Below, piece after piece: positions 27,065 to 34,422 of a DNA stretch of 64,000 nt; position 1 is the stretch's first letter; every line of letters begins with the position of its first letter. Origin of the DNA: Candidatus Sericytochromatia bacterium. Lineage in GTDB: Bacteria; Cyanobacteriota; Sericytochromatia; UBA7694. The translations under genes and the position numbers were made by a program. Below the pieces are notes generated by a model that searched no databases, was not told the origin of the DNA, and worked only from the letters and a program-made list of their open reading frames with translations. The DNA is taken from assembly GCA_018780035.1 (NCBI GenBank), contig JADMKE010000005.1:164954-228953 (forward strand), read 5' to 3'.

Positions 27065-27084
27065 GGGTTTTGTTTAGACAAAAC
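27065..27084 (+). promoter_or_regulatory. Hairpin in the rplK leader
   Basis: GGTTTTGT, loop TTAG, ACAAAACC form a perfect 8-bp stem-loop in the leader. No T-tract follows, so it is not a simple terminator. It could be part of a protein-binding or anti-termination structure. Confidence 0.45.
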
Positions 27085-27205
27085 CTATGAAGCTCTTGTC
27101 GCCGTTTAGAAATAGGGCAAAGGGAATTCGCAGTACCTAAAAATTGTATGTCCATGACTGTGGAGCGTTCAACTCAAGTATCAGATTGTTGAAAATTAGA
27201 AGGAT

Positions 27206-27252
27206 AAAGGAGGTCGGCGACTTCCCCTCGGAGAGTACGTCGCCCGAATTAT
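27206..27252 (+). promoter_or_regulatory. Ribosome-binding site separated from the rplK ATG by a hairpin
   Basis: A very strong AAAGGAGG (27206-27213) lies 39 nt from the ATG, too far for normal initiation. Between them GGCGAC (27216-27221) pairs perfectly with GTCGCC (27239-27244), with a possible inner CTC/GAG pairing. When this folds, the Shine-Dalgarno sequence and ATG are brought to an effective spacing of about 10 nt. No other start codon of the L11 frame and no closer ribosome site exist. This may be the feedback site for L1 or L11, or a translation switch. Confidence 0.6.
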
Positions 27253-27708
27253 ATGGCACCACCACCAGCTAAAAAAGGAAAAGGCAAGGGCAAAGAAGTC
27301 ACTGCCCTGATCAAGCTGCAAATTAATGCAGGCAAAGCAAACCCCGCTCCGCCCATCGGTCCGGCTCTCGGCCAACATGGCGTGAACATCATGGAGTTCT
27401 GCAAAGCCTACAATGATCGCACCAAAGATCAGGTAGGCATGATTATTCCTGTTGAGATCAGTGTCTATGATGACCGCTCTTTTACCTTTGTTACCAAGAC
27501 TCCACCCGCCTCTGCGTTGATCAAGAAAGCTCTCAAGATCGAAAGTGGCTCCGCTAATCCCCAAAAAACCATTGTTGGCACATTGACCTCTGACCAAGTC
27601 AGAGAAATTGCCCAGGCAAAAATGCCTGACCTCAATGCGCGGGATATGGCTGCAGCCATCAAGATGATTGAGGGCTCTGCTCACAGCATGGGCGTGGCTG
27701 TTAAATAA
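27253..27708 (+). CDS. rplK: 50S ribosomal protein L11
   Basis: The 151-residue protein matches L11 throughout: [20 protein letters not shown] and [16 protein letters not shown] in the N-terminal domain, [10 protein letters not shown] in the hinge, and the RNA-binding C-terminal domain ending [11 protein letters not shown]11 binds the GTPase-centre rRNA and helps IF2, EF-G and RelA function. An N-terminal extension ([15 protein letters not shown]) adds about ten basic residues compared with the common start MAKK; no later start codon is available, so it seems real. First gene of the L11-L1-L10-L7/L12 operon. Confidence 0.98.
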   Translation: MAPPPAKKGKGKGKEVTALIKLQINAGKANPAPPIGPALGQHGVNIMEFCKAYNDRTKDQVGMIIPVEISVYDDRSFTFVTKTPPASALIKKALKIESGSANPQKTIVGTLTSDQVREIAQAKMPDLNARDMAAAIKMIEGSAHSMGVAVK

Positions 27709-27727
27709 CAGGATAAAGGACTGAGCC

Positions 27728-28450
27728 ATGGCACGTTTGAGTAAAAGACAAAAACAGATGAATGAACTGGTGGGAGACCAGGCCCAATTTTCTCCCTCTG
27801 AGGCTGTAGAACTGGTTAAAAAAACCAGCTTGGCCAAATTTGATGAAACCGTGGAAGTGGCCTTTTGTTTGGGCATTAACCCCAAACACGCTGACCAGCA
27901 GGTACGCTCCACCGTCTCACTGCCCGAAGGTACGGGTCAAACCGTCCGCGTGGTCGTAGCAGCCAAAGGTCCCGCAATCAAAGCCGCTGTTGAAGCAGGG
28001 GCCGTTGATGCTGGTGCTGATGAGCTGATTGAAAAAATTCAAGGCGGCTGGTTCGATTTCGACGTTCTGATTGCGACCGCCGATATGATGGCCCCGCTGT
28101 CCAAGCTGGGTAAAATTCTCGGCCCAAAAAAACTGATGCCCAACCCCAAGGCTGGTACCGTTGTTGCTCCTTCACCTGATGCGGTGAGCAAAGCTGTGAC
28201 CGAGTTCAAGGGTGGGAAAGTGGAATTCCGCAATGATCGCCAAGGCAATGTGCACGTGGCAATTGGCAAATCCTCTTTCGAATCAGTTCGCTTGATGCGC
28301 AATCTGGCAGCCGTTTACGGTGCCATCATGAAAGTCAAGCCTTCTGCCGCAAAAGGTCAATACATCAAAACCTTCGCCCTGTCTTCAACGATGGGCCCTG
28401 GTCTGCATGTCGATCTTGGCCGGTTGAATGAACTATCTGCGGTTGAATAA
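27728..28450 (+). CDS. rplA: 50S ribosomal protein L1
   Basis: A 240-residue L1 protein with the usual blocks: KFDETVEVAFCLGINPKHAD, VRSTVSLPEGTG, the central ILGPKKLMPNPKAGTV and the closing KPSAAKGQYIKTFALSSTMG. L1 forms the mobile stalk at the E site and in many bacteria represses its own operon by binding an mRNA site before rplK. A candidate for such a site here is the hairpin before rplK. It follows rplK after 19 bp with AGGATAAAGGA upstream. Confidence 0.98.
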   Translation: MARLSKRQKQMNELVGDQAQFSPSEAVELVKKTSLAKFDETVEVAFCLGINPKHADQQVRSTVSLPEGTGQTVRVVVAAKGPAIKAAVEAGAVDAGADELIEKIQGGWFDFDVLIATADMMAPLSKLGKILGPKKLMPNPKAGTVVAPSPDAVSKAVTEFKGGKVEFRNDRQGNVHVAIGKSSFESVRLMRNLAAVYGAIMKVKPSAAKGQYIKTFALSSTMGPGLHVDLGRLNELSAVE

Positions 28451-28461
28451 GGAGAAAAACG

Positions 28462-28995
28462 ATGGTTACTCTGGCCCAGAAACAAGAACGGATTGTTGAA
28501 CTTAAAGATCAATTTTCCCGGACAAAATTGGCAATGGTCTCTGATTACAGAGGTCTGAATGTCAAAGAGATGAGCGAGTTGCGTCGTCGTCTGCAAGATG
28601 CAGGTGGAGACTACACAGTGGCCAAGAACACCCTTGTCCGCCGTGCGCTTCAGGAAACTGAAGGCATGCCCGCAATCGACAGTTACCTGGATGGTCCCAC
28701 GGCCTTGGTTTTTGGATTTAACGATCCGGTAACCCCAGTCAAGACCCTCTTGGACTTTTTCAAGGAAAAGAAAAAAGAACTTGAAATTCGCGGTGGTATT
28801 GTAGAAGGCAAGGCAGTTTCTGCCAAAGATCTGCACCAAATCGCAACCCTGCCCAGTCGTGAAGAGATGGTGGCCAAATTGTTGGGCTCCATGCAATCTC
28901 CCGCTCAGGGCGTCGTCATCACCCTTTCTGGGGTGGCCCGGAATCTGGTCTATGCACTGGAAGCCGTTCGCAAACAAAAAGAAGAAAACAGTTAA
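28462..28995 (+). CDS. rplJ: 50S ribosomal protein L10
   Basis: The 177-residue protein has the L10 N-terminal domain (LAMVSDYRGLNVKEMSELRR, YTVAKNTLVRRAL) and the C-terminal helix region that carries L7/L12 dimers (ATLPSREEMVAKLLGSMQSP). It anchors the stalk to 23S rRNA. Only 11 bp separate it from rplA, so the usual L10-binding leader between rplA and rplJ is absent. Control must come from upstream or from overlap with rplA. GGAG lies 8-9 nt before the ATG. Confidence 0.98.
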   Translation: MVTLAQKQERIVELKDQFSRTKLAMVSDYRGLNVKEMSELRRRLQDAGGDYTVAKNTLVRRALQETEGMPAIDSYLDGPTALVFGFNDPVTPVKTLLDFFKEKKKELEIRGGIVEGKAVSAKDLHQIATLPSREEMVAKLLGSMQSPAQGVVITLSGVARNLVYALEAVRKQKEENS

Positions 28996-29013
28996 TCGAG
29001 AAGGAGCATTACA

Positions 29014-29391
29014 ATGGCTACTCTGACCAAAGAAGATATCGTTGAAGCCGTCGGCAGCATGAGCTTGCTGGAAGTCGCTGATCTGGTGAAAATGTTTGAA
29101 GATAAATTCGGTGTTTCTGCTGCTGCCCCCGTGGCCGTAGCCGCTGCCGGCCCTGCTGCCGCTGCTGCTGAAGAAGAAAAAACCGATTTCGACGTCATCC
29201 TGGCTGACGCTGGCGCCAATAAAATCAAGGTACTGAAAGTCGTTCGCGAACTGACTGGCCTTGGTTTGAAAGAAGCCAAAGAGCTGGTTGACACCCTGCC
29301 CAAGCCCGTTAAAGAAGGCGCAAGCAAAGAAGAAGCTGAAGCCATCAAAGCCCAGCTCGAAGCTGAAGGCGGCAAAGTCGAAATCAAATAA
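29014..29391 (+). CDS. rplL: 50S ribosomal protein L7/L12
   Basis: A 125-residue acidic protein: N-terminal dimerisation domain ([20 protein letters not shown]), Ala/Gly-rich hinge and C-terminal factor-binding domain ([36 protein letters not shown]). It forms the flexible stalk that recruits translation GTPases. AGAAGGAG precedes the ATG. The usual next genes rpoB and rpoC are not here; tatD follows after 14 bp. Confidence 0.98.
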   Translation: MATLTKEDIVEAVGSMSLLEVADLVKMFEDKFGVSAAAPVAVAAAGPAAAAAEEEKTDFDVILADAGANKIKVLKVVRELTGLGLKEAKELVDTLPKPVKEGASKEEAEAIKAQLEAEGGKVEIK

Positions 29392-29405
29392 GCCTGTCCT
29401 CGGAC

Positions 29406-30194
29406 ATGCATTTGATCGACACCCATACCCACCTCAATCTCGACGACTACAAAGACGATCGACCTGAGGTCATACAAAGGGCTCTCGATGAGGGACTGAT
29501 CCGGATGTTACTTCCGGGCGTCACTCTCGAGAGCTGTCTTTCTGCTTTGGAATTAGCGCAGCGCTATCCGGGTTTGCTCTATTGTGGTTTGGGAATTCAT
29601 CCCCAAGACGCGCATACCTGGAATTCCGACACGGAAGCGCAGTTATTGGAATGGTCAGCCTCCGCAAATGTGGTTGCCATTGGTGAAACGGGCCTGGATT
29701 ATTATTGGGACAGCTCACCGCCTGAGGTACAACACCACAGTCTGCGCAAACAGATCCAACTGGCCCACCAATTGGATCTGCCTCTGATCTTACATGTCCG
29801 CGACAAACCAGACAGCCGCAAAGCCTATGAAGATCTGCTCACCATTCTCAAAGAGGAAGACGCCCAAGAAGTGGGGGGTGTGATGCATTGTTTTTCAGGG
29901 GATTTGGCTTTTGCCCAGGCAGCCATTGCTATGAATTTTTTTCTGGCCTTTGGGGGCGTTTTGACCTTCCGCAGCGCGCAAAACCTGCAGGCCATTGCCA
30001 AAGAAATCGACACGGCCCATCTTTTGCTCGAAACAGACAGTCCCTGGCTGGCGCCGGTTCCGCACCGTGGCAAACGCAACGAACCGGCTTATTTGCCCCA
30101 GGTACTGCAGCAATTGGCCCAACTCAAAGCGGCGGAGCCCGAAGATATCGCCCAAATCACCACCGAAAATGCCCGCCTGCTCTTTCGCTTTTAA
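29406..30194 (+). CDS. tatD: TatD-family metal-dependent hydrolase
   Basis: The 262-residue TIM-barrel protein has the TatD signature set: IDTHTHLNLDDY (metal-binding HxH), GLGIHPQDA, VAIGETGLDYYWD (Glu), LILHVRD, GVMHCFSGD and LLETDSPWLAP (Asp). TatD enzymes are 3'-5' DNases/RNases or D-aminoacyl-tRNA-editing-related hydrolases, linked to RNA quality control and peroxide damage repair. It begins 14 bp after rplL without a strong ribosome site, so it probably shares the ribosomal transcript. Growth-rate control of a nuclease by this route would be unusual. Confidence 0.93.
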   Translation: MHLIDTHTHLNLDDYKDDRPEVIQRALDEGLIRMLLPGVTLESCLSALELAQRYPGLLYCGLGIHPQDAHTWNSDTEAQLLEWSASANVVAIGETGLDYYWDSSPPEVQHHSLRKQIQLAHQLDLPLILHVRDKPDSRKAYEDLLTILKEEDAQEVGGVMHCFSGDLAFAQAAIAMNFFLAFGGVLTFRSAQNLQAIAKEIDTAHLLLETDSPWLAPVPHRGKRNEPAYLPQVLQQLAQLKAAEPEDIAQITTENARLLFRF

Positions 30195-30195
30195 A

Positions 30196-30231
30196 AACAG
30201 ATCCGCGTTGTCCAAGTCTGCCTGATCTGTT
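30196..30231 (+). terminator. Weak terminator-like inverted repeat after tatD
   Basis: An 8-bp stem, AACAGATC (30196-30203) with GATCTGTT (30224-30231), closes a 20-nt loop. The downstream sequence (CATCTACTC) lacks a T-tract, so it may be a weak or Rho-assisted end. Confidence 0.35.
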
Positions 30232-30357
30232 CATCTACTCGATTTCATGCTAGTTTGTTACAGTACAACACGGTAAAAAAATGACACACTCATCGTATTC
30301 ACACTCCTCCTTGCGAGCCCGTCTAAAAGCTGATACAGAAAGGCTGGAACAGGCTCT

Positions 30358-31371
30358 ATGAAATATTTTAGGGCCTCATTTTTCGTCACCCTGATCGGTC
30401 TGATCTGTGCCTTTCTCTGGGGCGGTGGCGTCGGTGTTCTGATTTCCGCTATTTTAAGTGTGATGGAAGTCAGCCTCTCGTTTGACAATGCCGTCGTCAA
30501 TGCATCGGTCCTCAAAACCATGGACGATAAATGGCGAAGGCGCTTTTTAATTTGGGGCATGTTGATCGCCGTTTTTGGCATGCGTTTGATTTTTCCGGTG
30601 CTGATTGTGGCGATCGCAACCGGCCACGGTCTGGTGGATGTCACAATGATGGCGCTGAACAGCCCCCAAGAATACGCCCATCAACTTGAAAAGTCCCATA
30701 TTTCAATCGCAGCCTTCGGCGGTATGTTTCTCTTATTGGTTTTTCTTTCGTTCGTCTTGGACGACAATAAAGAAGTTCACTGGATTCATGCCTTAGAATC
30801 GGGGTTGTCCAAAGTGGGTAAACTCGAGTCGATTGAAGTGGTGGTGGCCATTATCGTTTTGATGGTGGCCCAAGGTTTTGTTCCCGGACACGAGCGCGTA
30901 ACCGTGATGCTCTCGGGCCTGTTTGGGGTGGTGCTCTTCGTTTTGGTTGGCAGTTTTGCCACCCTGTTTGAATCCCAAGGCCTGGAAAATATGATTGGCA
31001 ATACCGCCAAAAATGCAGGCGCCATGAGTTTTATTTATCTGGAAATTCTGGATGCGTCCTTTTCACTGGACGGGGTGGTCGGCGCTTTTGCAATTACCTC
31101 TGATGTGGTAATCATTATGATCGGTTTGGCCATCGGCGCTATGTTTGTGCGATCTTTGACGATTTTTCTGGTTGAAAAAGAAACCCTCGATCAGTATATC
31201 TACCTCGAACATGGGGCCCATTATGCGATTGGCGCTTTGGCGGTGATTATGCTCGCCAGCATCGTCATCCATATTTCTGAATTGATTACTGGCTTTGTTG
31301 GTTTGGCGTTTATTGTGCTCTCGCTGATCTCTTCAGTGCTCAGCAAGCGCAAGGAACAGGTAAGCGTTTAA
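30358..31371 (+). CDS. DUF475/TerC-like integral membrane protein
   Basis: The 337-residue protein has about eight or nine hydrophobic segments and the pattern of the DUF475 family: EVSLSFDNAVVNASVLKTM near residue 38, VLDDNKEVHW near 140 and EILDASFSLDGVVGAFAIT near 230. The paired SxDN/SxDG motifs in membrane segments are also the hallmark of TerC-type transporters, where they are thought to bind metal ions. Members are linked to manganese export or tellurite resistance. I looked for a manganese riboswitch in the leader and did not find one. A strong terminator follows directly. Confidence 0.88.
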   Translation: MKYFRASFFVTLIGLICAFLWGGGVGVLISAILSVMEVSLSFDNAVVNASVLKTMDDKWRRRFLIWGMLIAVFGMRLIFPVLIVAIATGHGLVDVTMMALNSPQEYAHQLEKSHISIAAFGGMFLLLVFLSFVLDDNKEVHWIHALESGLSKVGKLESIEVVVAIIVLMVAQGFVPGHERVTVMLSGLFGVVLFVLVGSFATLFESQGLENMIGNTAKNAGAMSFIYLEILDASFSLDGVVGAFAITSDVVIIMIGLAIGAMFVRSLTIFLVEKETLDQYIYLEHGAHYAIGALAVIMLASIVIHISELITGFVGLAFIVLSLISSVLSKRKEQVSV

Positions 31372-31377
31372 GGATGC

Positions 31378-31408
31378 AGGCCCATCTCAAATAGAGACGG
31401 GCCTTTTT
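31378..31408 (+). terminator. Rho-independent terminator after the DUF475 gene
   Basis: A long stem (AGGCCC/GGGCCT and TCTC/GAGA with one mismatch; 31378-31388 with 31394-31404) is followed by TTTTT. Confidence 0.9.
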
Positions 31409-31479
31409 GATTTAAACCTAAATTAGTCTCTGTTGGATTGAGTCTGAATGTTTAAAGTCTGAATGTAAGGGATGACGGT

Positions 31480-32727
31480 ATGGAAAAATTAATCAGTTTT
31501 GTTGGGCTGTTTGTGATGCTTGGGATTGCATTTTTATTTTGTAAACCCGAGCACCGCAAACATATCAACCTGCGGGTGGTCATTGCAGGCACCCTGATGC
31601 AGATCATTTTTGCCCTTTTGATTCTCAAAACCCCTGTCAAAATGGTCTTTTCTTGGGCCAATGACGCCATCGGTACTTTGCTCAATTTCACCCTTGAAGG
31701 CTCCAAATTTATCTTTGGCACTCTCGTGGACATGGAAAAATTTGGCATGATTTTTGCATTTGGCGTTTTGCCAACGATCATCTTCTTTTCCTCTTTGATG
31801 ACTGTTTTGTATTACCTCGGTGTGATGCAGGCCGTGATCAACGTAATCGCCAAACTCATGTCCAAGACCATGAAAACCAGCGGCGCAGAAACCCTCTCGG
31901 CAGCCGCCAATATTTTTGTCGGCCAAACCGAGGCGCCGTTGGTGATCAAACCCTTTGTCGAAAAAATGACCCAATCCGAACTGATGGCCGTCATGGTTGG
32001 CGGCATGGCCACGGTCGCTGGTGGCGTAATGGCCGCGTATGTCGGCATGTTGCGGGGTAATTTTCCTGAAATTGCCGGCCATTTGATGGCCGCCAGCGTG
32101 ATGTCGGCCCCCGCCGCCTTGGTCATGGCCAAAATCATGGTGCCCGAAACCGAAGTGCCCGAAACCGCCGGTGCCGAGGCCAAACTTGAAGTGGAAAGCA
32201 TCGACGCCAACGTGATCGATGCCGCTGCCCGTGGGGCGGGTGAAGGCCTGCAATTGGCCCTGAACGTGGCCGCCATGCTGTTGGCTTTTATAGCCCTGAT
32301 CGCCATGGTCAATTTTGGCGTCAAAACCCTGGGTGGCTGGGTCGGCTTACCGTTTCTCTCGCTCGAAGTGATCTTTGGCTGGCTGTTTGCGCCCCTGGCA
32401 TTTATCATGGGGGTGCCCTGGCAAGATGCGGGAACCATTGGCACCCTGCTGGGCCAAAAGACGATCGTCAACGAATTTGTGGCTTATGCCAATCTCTCTG
32501 AAATTATCAAACCCGGTGGGGTAGATATCAGCGAGCGCTCAAAAGTGATCATTACCTACGCTCTCTGTGGCTTCTCCAATCTGAGTTCAATCGCCATTCA
32601 GGTCGGTGGCATTGGCGGGATTGCCCCCAGCCGCCGAGGAGATCTGGCTCGCCTGGGCATTCGGGCTGTGATTGCAGGCTCATTGGCCTGTTTTATGACC
32701 GCCACAATTGCTGGCATGTTGGTTTAA
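31480..32727 (+). CDS. nupC: NupC-type concentrative nucleoside transporter
   Basis: The 415-residue protein has the CNT family layout: N-terminal membrane segments, GVLPTIIFFSSLMTVLYYLG, then the signature GAETLSAAANIFVGQTEAP with substrate-binding residues, GGMATVAGGVMAAYVGML and the C-terminal NEFVAYANLS and YALCGFSNLSSIAIQ blocks. CNT proteins import nucleosides with a sodium ion or proton. Together with adenosine deaminase it suggests growth on external nucleosides. The upstream region carries a direct repeat of GTCTGAATGT (31441-31466 region) just before the ribosome site. Confidence 0.95.
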   Translation: MEKLISFVGLFVMLGIAFLFCKPEHRKHINLRVVIAGTLMQIIFALLILKTPVKMVFSWANDAIGTLLNFTLEGSKFIFGTLVDMEKFGMIFAFGVLPTIIFFSSLMTVLYYLGVMQAVINVIAKLMSKTMKTSGAETLSAAANIFVGQTEAPLVIKPFVEKMTQSELMAVMVGGMATVAGGVMAAYVGMLRGNFPEIAGHLMAASVMSAPAALVMAKIMVPETEVPETAGAEAKLEVESIDANVIDAAARGAGEGLQLALNVAAMLLAFIALIAMVNFGVKTLGGWVGLPFLSLEVIFGWLFAPLAFIMGVPWQDAGTIGTLLGQKTIVNEFVAYANLSEIIKPGGVDISERSKVIITYALCGFSNLSSIAIQVGGIGGIAPSRRGDLARLGIRAVIAGSLACFMTATIAGMLV

Positions 32728-32736
32728 AGCGCTTAA

Positions 32737-33585
32737 ATGCATGCAGAATTAAAGGGTCTCGGGGATATCTCCGAGACCCTTTTCTTGCCTTTTTATGCCC
32801 GTGTGATCGAAAGCCGCAGCCAGAGACCCATTCTCAAAGACCCGGCAGCAGAGGCACTGGCTGATGCATTTTTGCCCCTGTTTTACCATTCTGAGCGGCC
32901 ACTTTACAGGCATTTTTCACGCGGAAAAATGAACCCCCTGATGGTCAAAGCTCTGGTTTTGCGCACCCGTTATTTTGACCAACTGACCCGGCACTACCTG
33001 CAACGCTTTCCCCAGGGCCAGGTGGTGAGCCTGGGCGTAGGGCTAGATACCCGCTTTTCGCGCTGCGACAATGGCCAAGCCACTTGGGTCGAATTGGATT
33101 TGCCGCCAGTGATGGCCTTGCGGGCCCAATTATTTGAATCGGCGCCCCGCACGACCCGTCTGACCCAGTCTGTGCTGGAGCACCTCTGGTTTGAAGCTCT
33201 GCCACCTTGCTCTGTGCCCCGGTTGTTTTTGGCCGAAGGGCTGTTTATGTATTTGCCCGAAACAGAGCTGTTTGAACTCTTAAACGCCATGCAAACCGCT
33301 TTTACAGAGAGTGAATTGGTCTGTGAAATGGCTTCGCACTATTTTGTCAAAAACTGGGGTTGGGTGATTCGCAATATATTACAAAACCATTTTCACATGC
33401 GCGATCAGGCTGCTTTCCACTCAGGCCTGGGCTCAGCCCAGGAATTGGAAAAGCGCGTGGCAGGCTTAAAGGTTTTGGATGAATGGAGTTATTTGGACGA
33501 AAAACAGGAGCTCAAAATGCTGAGTTGGTTGCGGCTGATCCCTTTGATACGGCGTTTTATGTGGAGTTTACACAGCCGCTTTTAA
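32737..33585 (+). CDS. LCMT/PPM-type O-methyltransferase
   Basis: The 282-residue protein fits the leucine carboxyl methyltransferase / PPM family: GDISETLFLPFYARVIESRS, ILKDPAAEALA, the SAM-binding strand VVSLGVGLDTRFSRCD near residue 92, the acidic strand WVELDLPPV, and FLAEGLFMYLPE. It transfers a methyl group from SAM to an unknown small molecule or carboxylate. The conserved opening residues start within the terminator hairpin of nupC, so the early start is supported by family resemblance. An alternative GTG start just after the hairpin would remove them. The gene probably depends on read-through from nupC, because no room for a promoter exists between the two. Confidence 0.87.
   Translation: MHAELKGLGDISETLFLPFYARVIESRSQRPILKDPAAEALADAFLPLFYHSERPLYRHFSRGKMNPLMVKALVLRTRYFDQLTRHYLQRFPQGQVVSLGVGLDTRFSRCDNGQATWVELDLPPVMALRAQLFESAPRTTRLTQSVLEHLWFEALPPCSVPRLFLAEGLFMYLPETELFELLNAMQTAFTESELVCEMASHYFVKNWGWVIRNILQNHFHMRDQAAFHSGLGSAQELEKRVAGLKVLDEWSYLDEKQELKMLSWLRLIPLIRRFMWSLHSRF
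32751..32785 (+). terminator. Terminator after nupC that lies inside the next gene's first codons
   Basis: AAAGGGTCTCGG (32751-32762) pairs perfectly with CCGAGACCCTTT (32771-32782) over 12 bp around an 8-nt loop. TCTTGCCTTTTT follows. It begins 24 bp after the nupC stop. The same bases encode conserved residues GLGDISETL of the methyltransferase that starts at 32737. Confidence 0.85.
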
Positions 33586-33658
33586 GCCCAGATAGCCAGG
33601 GCAAACAGAGTGGATAAAGGAGATTCCCGAGCGCGAGAATGGATTTAGAAGCAGCGCT

Positions 33659-34387
33659 TCAGGGAGCTTCGACACCCATCTCAGACAATTTGTCGAGGGC
33701 CTCTTGGGCCAGGGCACGCACATCCACAGGCTGATCTGCCTGTTTGGAAATTTTTTCCAAAACAGGAATTGAGTTGGGATCTTTGTAATCTGCAATCGTG
33801 CTGCAGAGGGTCATTTTGACCATGGTATCGTCTTCGGTTTTGAGCAATTTAACCAGGTATTTGGAGACTTTTTTGTCACCGATTTTCCAGAGGGCTTCCA
33901 CGGCGGCTTCGCGAATGAAGGGGCTGGGACTGCGCAACAATTGCAAAATGGCAGGAATCAGGTCGCGGGAATTGGCCCGCATATCTCCAAGAGCACGAAT
34001 AATGGCGATCTGGGCATCGGTGCGGCCTCTATTAACCAAAAGCGCCTGCAAGAGCCGCTTAGCACTGGATTTTTGGTTGATTCTGGCGATTGCGCTGGCC
34101 GAGGTCATACGCACCTGGGTGCTGAGATCTTTGACCAAAGAGGTGTGTAATTGTTCAAGCGCACTGGGATCTGCAATCATCCCCAGTTCAGTTGCCGCAC
34201 GGGCACGCACATACTGGTTGCGCTCCGTAGTCAAGACCAGCAAGAGCCTTTTCACTTCAGCTTTCTCAGCAGCCGAAATCTGGGGTGCTGCCTGCACTGG
34301 GGCCTGAAGCATAACTCCAGGCATTCCCAGAAAAGCCAGACAGACACCCCCAGAAATCAAATGCTTGCCAAGTGATGTATAGGTCAT
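33659..34387 (-). CDS. Exported HEAT-repeat protein
   Basis: The 242-residue protein has a signal sequence (LISGGVCLAFLGMPGVML, cleavage near QAAPQ). It then carries about five 30-residue HEAT/PBS-type helical repeats such as YVRARAATELGMIADPSALEQL, VRMTSASAIARI and FIREAAVEALWKIGD. These form a curved solenoid for protein binding, here probably in the periplasm. It starts 35 bp after the stop of the HTH-citrate synthase gene on the same strand, so the two may share a transcript, although the functions have no obvious link. Confidence 0.85.
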   Translation of the reverse strand: MTYTSLGKHLISGGVCLAFLGMPGVMLQAPVQAAPQISAAEKAEVKRLLLVLTTERNQYVRARAATELGMIADPSALEQLHTSLVKDLSTQVRMTSASAIARINQKSSAKRLLQALLVNRGRTDAQIAIIRALGDMRANSRDLIPAILQLLRSPSPFIREAAVEALWKIGDKKVSKYLVKLLKTEDDTMVKMTLCSTIADYKDPNSIPVLEKISKQADQPVDVRALAQEALDKLSEMGVEAP

Positions 34388-34422
34388 GCACCCATTGTAC
34401 TGGATTCCCGCCAGAGGTGCAA

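Larger units (their letters stand above)
26453..27252. other. 800-bp non-coding region before rplK; possible small RNA and long leader
   Basis: This is the only gap over 300 bp. It holds a sigma70-like promoter (26543-26571), a triple 12-bp repeat (26611-26646), and a GC-rich block (about 26740-26850) with short self-complementary segments, including CAGGG/CCCTG around 26743-26756. There is also a TATAAT box at 26948, a perfect small hairpin (27065-27084) and the rplK ribosome-site hairpin. Short minus-strand frames exist but lack support. I found no tRNA, tmRNA, SRP or RNase P signature. Two readings fit: a separate small RNA between 26578 and about 26920, or a very long rplK leader. Confidence 0.5.

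Noticed and set aside
26453..27252. tRNA-Trp, tmRNA, SRP RNA or RNase P RNA upstream of rplK
   Set aside because: No T-loop with matching stem, no CCA end, and none of the conserved core strings of these RNAs could be found on either strand.
30195..30357. Manganese (yybP-ykoY) riboswitch before the DUF475/TerC-like gene
   Set aside because: The conserved internal-loop sequences of that riboswitch are not present.
31534..32253. Long His/Gly-rich minus-strand frame within nupC
   Set aside because: It is the antisense shadow of a well-conserved transporter gene; codon-bias effects keep that frame open.
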